Assembly (NCBI GenBank): GCA_039930985.1
Contig: JBDTSV010000175.1
Location: forward strand, 29,737-93,736
Direction of reading: 5' to 3'
DNA length: 64,000 nucleotides
DNA from: CADEED01 sp039930985
GTDB taxonomy: Bacteria; Pseudomonadota; Gammaproteobacteria; Steroidobacterales; Steroidobacteraceae
Under the pieces are notes generated by a model, which saw only the letters and a program-made list of their open reading frames with translations, was not told where the DNA came from and made no database searches. The first letter of the stretch is position 1. The number at the start of each line of letters is the position of its first letter. A program made the translations under genes and the position numbers. Below are positions 60,780 to 64,000 of this stretch, piece after piece.

Positions 60780-62165
60780 TTGGAAACCAACATCGTCATT
60801 CCCGATTTCGTGGATGCGCGCATCGGACCGCGCGGCAGCCTCGAAAACCTTTCCCAAACCGAGATCGAGAAACTGCTCGATTCGCGCGCCGGCGGCCTCT
60901 ATCCGTTGTTCCGCAAATGCGCTCTGGCGGTGCTCAATTCCGGCAGCGAAACCGACAATGCCAAGGAAATCTTCGACCGCTACAAGGACTTCGAAGTGGA
61001 GCTGGTACGCCAGGCCTGGGGCATCAAGCTCGAAATCAAGAACGCTCCCGGTCAGGCCTTCGTCGACGGTGAAATGATTCGCGGCATGAAGGAGCACGTG
61101 TTCGCGGTCCTGCGCGACGTGATTTTCATCAGCAACGAAATTCTCGAAAGTGGCAGGTTCGATCTCGCGCAACCGGCGGCGATCACCAACGCGGTATTCC
61201 ACATCTTGCGCAACGCGCGGATCCTCGATTTCAAGTCCAAGCCCAATCTCGTGGTGTGCTGGGGCGGACACTCGATCGGTACCGAGGAATATCAGTACAC
61301 CAAGAAGGTCGGCTACGAGATTGGGCTTCGCGGCATGGACGTATGCACCGGCTGCGGCCCCGGCGCCATGAAGGGTCCGATGAAGGGCGCCACCATTGGC
61401 CATGCCAAGCAGCGCATCGTCGGCGGCCGGTATATCGGCCTGACCGAGCCCGGCATCATCGCGGCCGAGCCGCCGAATCCGATCGTCAATCAGCTGGTGA
61501 TCATGCCGGACATCGAAAAGCGCCTCGAAGCCTTCGTGCGGCTGGCGCATGGCGTGGTGGTGTTCCCTGGCGGTGTGGGCACCGCCGAGGAAATCCTCTA
61601 CCTGCTCGGTATCCTGCTCGAACCGGCCAATGCCGGGCAGCCGCTCAAAGTGGTGCTCACCGGGCCCAGGTCCACGGCAGACTATTTCATCCACATACGG
61701 CGTTTCATCGAGGGAACCCTCGGTAAAACAGCTGCCGATCTGCTGCATGTGATCGTCGACGACCCGGCCGAAGTGGCCCGCTTCATGGTTGCCACCATGG
61801 AAGAGGCGCGCGATTTCCGTCGTCACAACAGCGATTCATACAACTTCAACTGGCTGCTCAAGATCCCGGGCCCGTTCCAACACCCCTTCGAGGTGTCGCA
61901 TGAATCCATGCGCGCACTGCGCCTCTACCGTGACCAGCCGGCCCATCAGCTGGCCGCGGACCTGCGCCGCGCGTTCTCCGGAATCGTCACCGGCAACGTG
62001 AAGGAAAACGGAGTGCGCGCCATCGAGAAGCTAGGCCCGTACGAACTCACCGGCGACGCGTCGGTGATGAAATTGCTGGATGAGTTGCTGACTGCGTTCG
62101 TTGCGCAGAAGAGAATGAAGCTTCCTGGCAGCGCGTACCGGCCTTGCTACCGGCTCGTCGCCTGA
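60780..62165 (+). CDS. ppnN: Pyrimidine/purine-5'-nucleotide nucleosidase (LOG family, PpnN/YgdH)
   Basis: 461 aa starting at TTG 60780, with GGGGAG just upstream. The Rossmann core has VVCWGGHSIGTEEYQYTKKV, GCGPGAMKGPMKGATIGHA and the LOG motif FPGGVGTAEEIL. The N- and C-terminal flanking domains match long PpnN-type proteins (E. coli YgdH 454 aa) rather than the short plant-like LOG. The enzyme cleaves nucleotide monophosphates to base and ribose-5-phosphate, and in E. coli is stimulated by (p)ppGpp. It stands alone. Confidence 0.93.
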   Translation: METNIVIPDFVDARIGPRGSLENLSQTEIEKLLDSRAGGLYPLFRKCALAVLNSGSETDNAKEIFDRYKDFEVELVRQAWGIKLEIKNAPGQAFVDGEMIRGMKEHVFAVLRDVIFISNEILESGRFDLAQPAAITNAVFHILRNARILDFKSKPNLVVCWGGHSIGTEEYQYTKKVGYEIGLRGMDVCTGCGPGAMKGPMKGATIGHAKQRIVGGRYIGLTEPGIIAAEPPNPIVNQLVIMPDIEKRLEAFVRLAHGVVVFPGGVGTAEEILYLLGILLEPANAGQPLKVVLTGPRSTADYFIHIRRFIEGTLGKTAADLLHVIVDDPAEVARFMVATMEEARDFRRHNSDSYNFNWLLKIPGPFQHPFEVSHESMRALRLYRDQPAHQLAADLRRAFSGIVTGNVKENGVRAIEKLGPYELTGDASVMKLLDELLTAFVAQKRMKLPGSAYRPCYRLVA

Positions 62166-62356
62166 GCGACGAAGTACACAATAAGCAACTGCAACGTTAA
62201 ATGAGCTGGCGCGTTTCTCGCGCCGGCACTACATAACGAAAAAATCTCTGCGAACCAGCGCGCATCGCCCGCAAGCCGTCGCGGGCGCGTGAATCAGTTC
62301 CTGTCGTTTCGGTGCGACGAAAACGTAGGCTTACGTCAACCGAAAGGGAGTACCGC

Positions 62357-62578
62357 ATGAGTGCCTCAGACAGAAACCCGGGAAAGTTAGCGAACGGAGC
62401 ACCGCCACCGGTGGGTACCGACGCCTATGCCGCCTGGCTCGAACGCATGCAGCGCACGCGCGGGCGACACGCCGCGATCACCAAGAATCTCTACACCTGG
62501 TCTAGCTACAAGCATTGGGCCGACAAGGTGAAGGGTTCCTGGGAAGATGAGCCGGTTCCGGCTCCGGCGAAGAAATAA
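62357..62578 (+). CDS. Small conserved-looking hypothetical protein
   Basis: 73 aa from ATG 62357, with AAAGGGAG ending about 7 bases upstream, which decides the start over the in-frame codon at 62312. It has a Pro/Gly-rich beginning (GKLANGAPPPVGTDAY), then helix AAWLERMQRTRGRHAAITK and a Trp-rich end (YTWSSYKHWADKVKGSWE). It has no signal or membrane segment. I do not recognise it. The 191 bases before it (62166-62356) hold two short GC hairpins without T-runs. Confidence 0.6.
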   Translation: MSASDRNPGKLANGAPPPVGTDAYAAWLERMQRTRGRHAAITKNLYTWSSYKHWADKVKGSWEDEPVPAPAKK

Positions 62579-62726
62579 CACCGCAAGAAATGCGGGTTGG
62601 CCGGCGATTCAACGCTGGCGAGATGAAGGTTTGCGGCAGAAGCGGGAAGCAGAGGGTCGGCTGGAAATGCCGCTCCGGCGCGTTCATATGCATGGGCGCG
62701 GGGGCTTCGGCCGCGTCGGCGCGACC

Positions 62727-63509
62727 CTACCAGGACTGAGTAATGAACTGCGCGTCGTGCGCAGACGTGCCACTCGTGTCTTCGATTACTGATTCCGTCG
62801 CGACCGTCACGACTTCCGGCGCGGGCTGTTCCTGCAGCGGCGCAGGTTGCTCGGCGAGCACCCGTTCCGGCTCCAGCCAGGCGAGCAGGGTTTCCCACTG
62901 CGCCAGGTCTTCTTTCACGAGGTAAGGCTTCATCTCGTGGATGCCGACTCCCTTTTCGGCGGCGCGCACGTAATTCTGCGAATCACGCACCGTCGCCACG
63001 ATGGGAATCTCGAGCTTTTCGAGGAACCGCATCAGCGACTGGAACATGAGCGTGTTCTTGCGCACGCGATTGGCGATGACGCCGATGCGGTTTTCGGCGC
63101 GCTTGATCTTGGCCACCAGCAACAGGTCGGCGATGCAGCGTGAGGCGGCATGGATGTCGATGTCCGACGGCAGCACCGGCACGATGATCTTGTTCGCATC
63201 GCGGGTGATTTCCGGCATGAGGCGTGCTTCGACCGCCGCCGGGCTGTCGACCACGATCTTTTCGGTGCCTTCGGGTACACGCATCTGCCAGGAGCGCGTG
63301 GTGCGCGAATCGTTTTCGAACGTGGCGATGCCGTTGATGACCGGCTGCGGCGGCCGGCGCTTGCGCAACCAGCGGGTGGCCGAGCCTTGCGGATCGCGGT
63401 CGATCAACAAAGTGTTGTCGCCACGCGCCGCGAAGTACGCCGCGAGATTGATCGCGAGCGTCGTCTTACCGGAGCCCCCTTTAGGGTTTAGTACGACGAT
63501 GCGTTGCAT
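62727..63509 (-). CDS. ParA/MinD-family ATPase
   Basis: 260 aa. It begins with IVVLNPKGGSGKTTLAINLA, the deviant Walker A motif with signature Lys of ParA proteins, then LLIDRDPQGSATRWL (Walker A'), KIVVDSPAAVEARL (Walker B region) and VIANRVRKNT. The last ~40 residues are a Pro/Glu-rich tail. No ParB or parS-like site is adjacent, so it is an orphan positioning ATPase rather than a chromosome-partition pair. The region right of it, 63510-63682, shows nothing. Confidence 0.9.
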   Translation of the reverse strand: MQRIVVLNPKGGSGKTTLAINLAAYFAARGDNTLLIDRDPQGSATRWLRKRRPPQPVINGIATFENDSRTTRSWQMRVPEGTEKIVVDSPAAVEARLMPEITRDANKIIVPVLPSDIDIHAASRCIADLLLVAKIKRAENRIGVIANRVRKNTLMFQSLMRFLEKLEIPIVATVRDSQNYVRAAEKGVGIHEMKPYLVKEDLAQWETLLAWLEPERVLAEQPAPLQEQPAPEVVTVATESVIEDTSGTSAHDAQFITQSW

Positions 63510-63682
63510 GCGCCTTCAGACGTGTTTGTCAGAATGTGGTTGCGATGTGAAGCACTCGAAAGACTAGCGATGCGGCGCACGTGGCGCAACCAAACTGCTG
63601 AACGACTGTGACTCCGAACACAGCGATGGTGCTCGCGTGTTCCTAGGATCGCATCCACGCTGAGTTCTCGAGGTGTTGCGCG

Positions 63683-63793
63683 ATGGAACGTTTCCTTCTT
63701 CTCTGGGACGAAATCGACGATCTCATGGGTACCAGCCGGTACTACATGAAGAACACTGCGATGGCCATCTGGACCACCGTCCGCAACCGCTGA
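63683..63793 (+). CDS. Possible 36-residue small protein
   Basis: ATG 63683 to TGA 63793 encodes MERFLLLWDEIDDLMGTSRY followed by YMKNTAMAIWTTVRNR. The start MERFL-WDE-DDL-G resembles, from memory, small hypothetical proteins of related gammaproteobacteria. GGTG about 9 bases upstream is a weak ribosome site. Chance cannot be excluded for so short a frame. Confidence 0.4.
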   Translation: MERFLLLWDEIDDLMGTSRYYMKNTAMAIWTTVRNR

Positions 63794-63867
63794 TCCGGCG
63801 GCCTTGATGACCCAAGCCCAAATGAGGGCTTGAATTTCGATTTCGGCGCCCGCAGTCTGCCGGCGCC

Positions 63868-64000
63868 ATGACAACCCCCCAAGCCGAAAATACGGCCAAA
63901 GAAACCCTCGGTTTCCAGGCCGAAGTCCGTGAGCTGCTCAAGCTCATGATCCATTCGCTGTACAGCCACCGGGAAATCTTCCTGCGTGAACTGATCTCGA
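63868..64000 (+). CDS. htpG: Chaperone HtpG (Hsp90), N-terminus only
   Basis: 44 codons are visible before the window ends. After a 14-residue start, the sequence GFQAEVRELLKLMIHSLYSH then REIFLRELIS is the highly conserved opening of the Hsp90 ATPase domain, including Glu of FLREL, which helps ATP hydrolysis. The rest (about 600 residues) lies beyond the window. Confidence 0.95.
   Translation, partial: MTTPQAENTAKETLGFQAEVRELLKLMIHSLYSHREIFLRELIS

Noticed and set aside
62205..62285. Two GC-rich inverted repeats after ppnN considered as terminators
   Set aside because: Stems are only 6-7 bp and lack T-runs on either strand.
1..64000. tRNA, rRNA, insertion sequences, integrase and attachment sites
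   Set aside because: I looked for cloverleaf-like and transposase patterns by eye and found none; a dedicated scan would be needed to exclude them fully.

Overview
The window is about 64 kb of GC-rich, gene-dense bacterial DNA. Gene content fits a free-living Gammaproteobacterium, perhaps a Steroidobacteraceae or Nevskiales-like lineage: DUF2897, DgkA, RecQ, MltD with LysM repeats, PpnN, HtpG, many secreted metallopeptidases and many OmpA or lipoprotein envelope genes. This placement is inferred from gene content only. I saw no rRNA, tRNA, CRISPR array, transposase or phage gene.

Layout. 1-9.3 kb: a truncated DUF3857 protein, an M28 peptidase, a Sel1/TonB-like protein, RecQ, and a large cytochrome-containing dehydrogenase lipoprotein. 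9.3-11.3 kb: a decayed patch with two separate remnants of the GroEL C-terminus flanking an unusual secreted metalloprotease, plus a scrap of a discoidin domain. 11.3-15.7 kb: a PAS histidine kinase, a frameshifted sialate O-acetylesterase and an aldo/keto reductase. 15.8-22.3 kb: a co-directional sugar and glycan operon (RfbF, two SDRs, an RfbC-like epimerase, a C-methyltransferase, GT2, a second methyltransferase, a GtrA-like protein), probably making and attaching a C-methylated deoxysugar. 22.5-29.8 kb: a giant Ig-repeat lipoprotein ending in a DUF3494 domain, then a DUF3096 protein, a CAP protein, an HDOD protein and an unusual SDR.

29.9-37.7 kb: a hemicellulose-type patch (frameshifted GH127, ThuA, GH39), a frameshifted lipoprotein, a multiply frameshifted remnant of an unknown gene, a PAP2-DgkA pair, an aldo/keto reductase remnant and a 56-aa DUF2897 protein. 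38-46.9 kb: peptidases M13, S41 and M1, plus a membrane protein and MBL-fold pair. 46.9-52.4 kb: a divergent envelope locus with two OmpA-type lipoproteins. Its rightward arm is a translationally coupled three-gene operon ending in a Gln/Asn/Gly-rich tandem-repeat secreted protein. This is the best candidate here for an undescribed system.

52.4-64 kb: an LprI-like protein, a SnoaL-like protein, a second HDOD protein, a structured RNA or leader with a strong terminator, GFA and GNAT genes, a repetitive beta-helix-like protein, a wall-remodelling group (MltD, L,D-transpeptidase) with PpnN, a ParA ATPase, two small proteins and the start of htpG.

Two themes recur. First, envelope biogenesis and remodelling dominates. 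Second, at least three otherwise recognisable genes carry single-indel frameshifts and several gaps hold gene remnants, so this is either a decaying accessory segment or a sequence with residual indel errors. Raw-read checking would separate the two.
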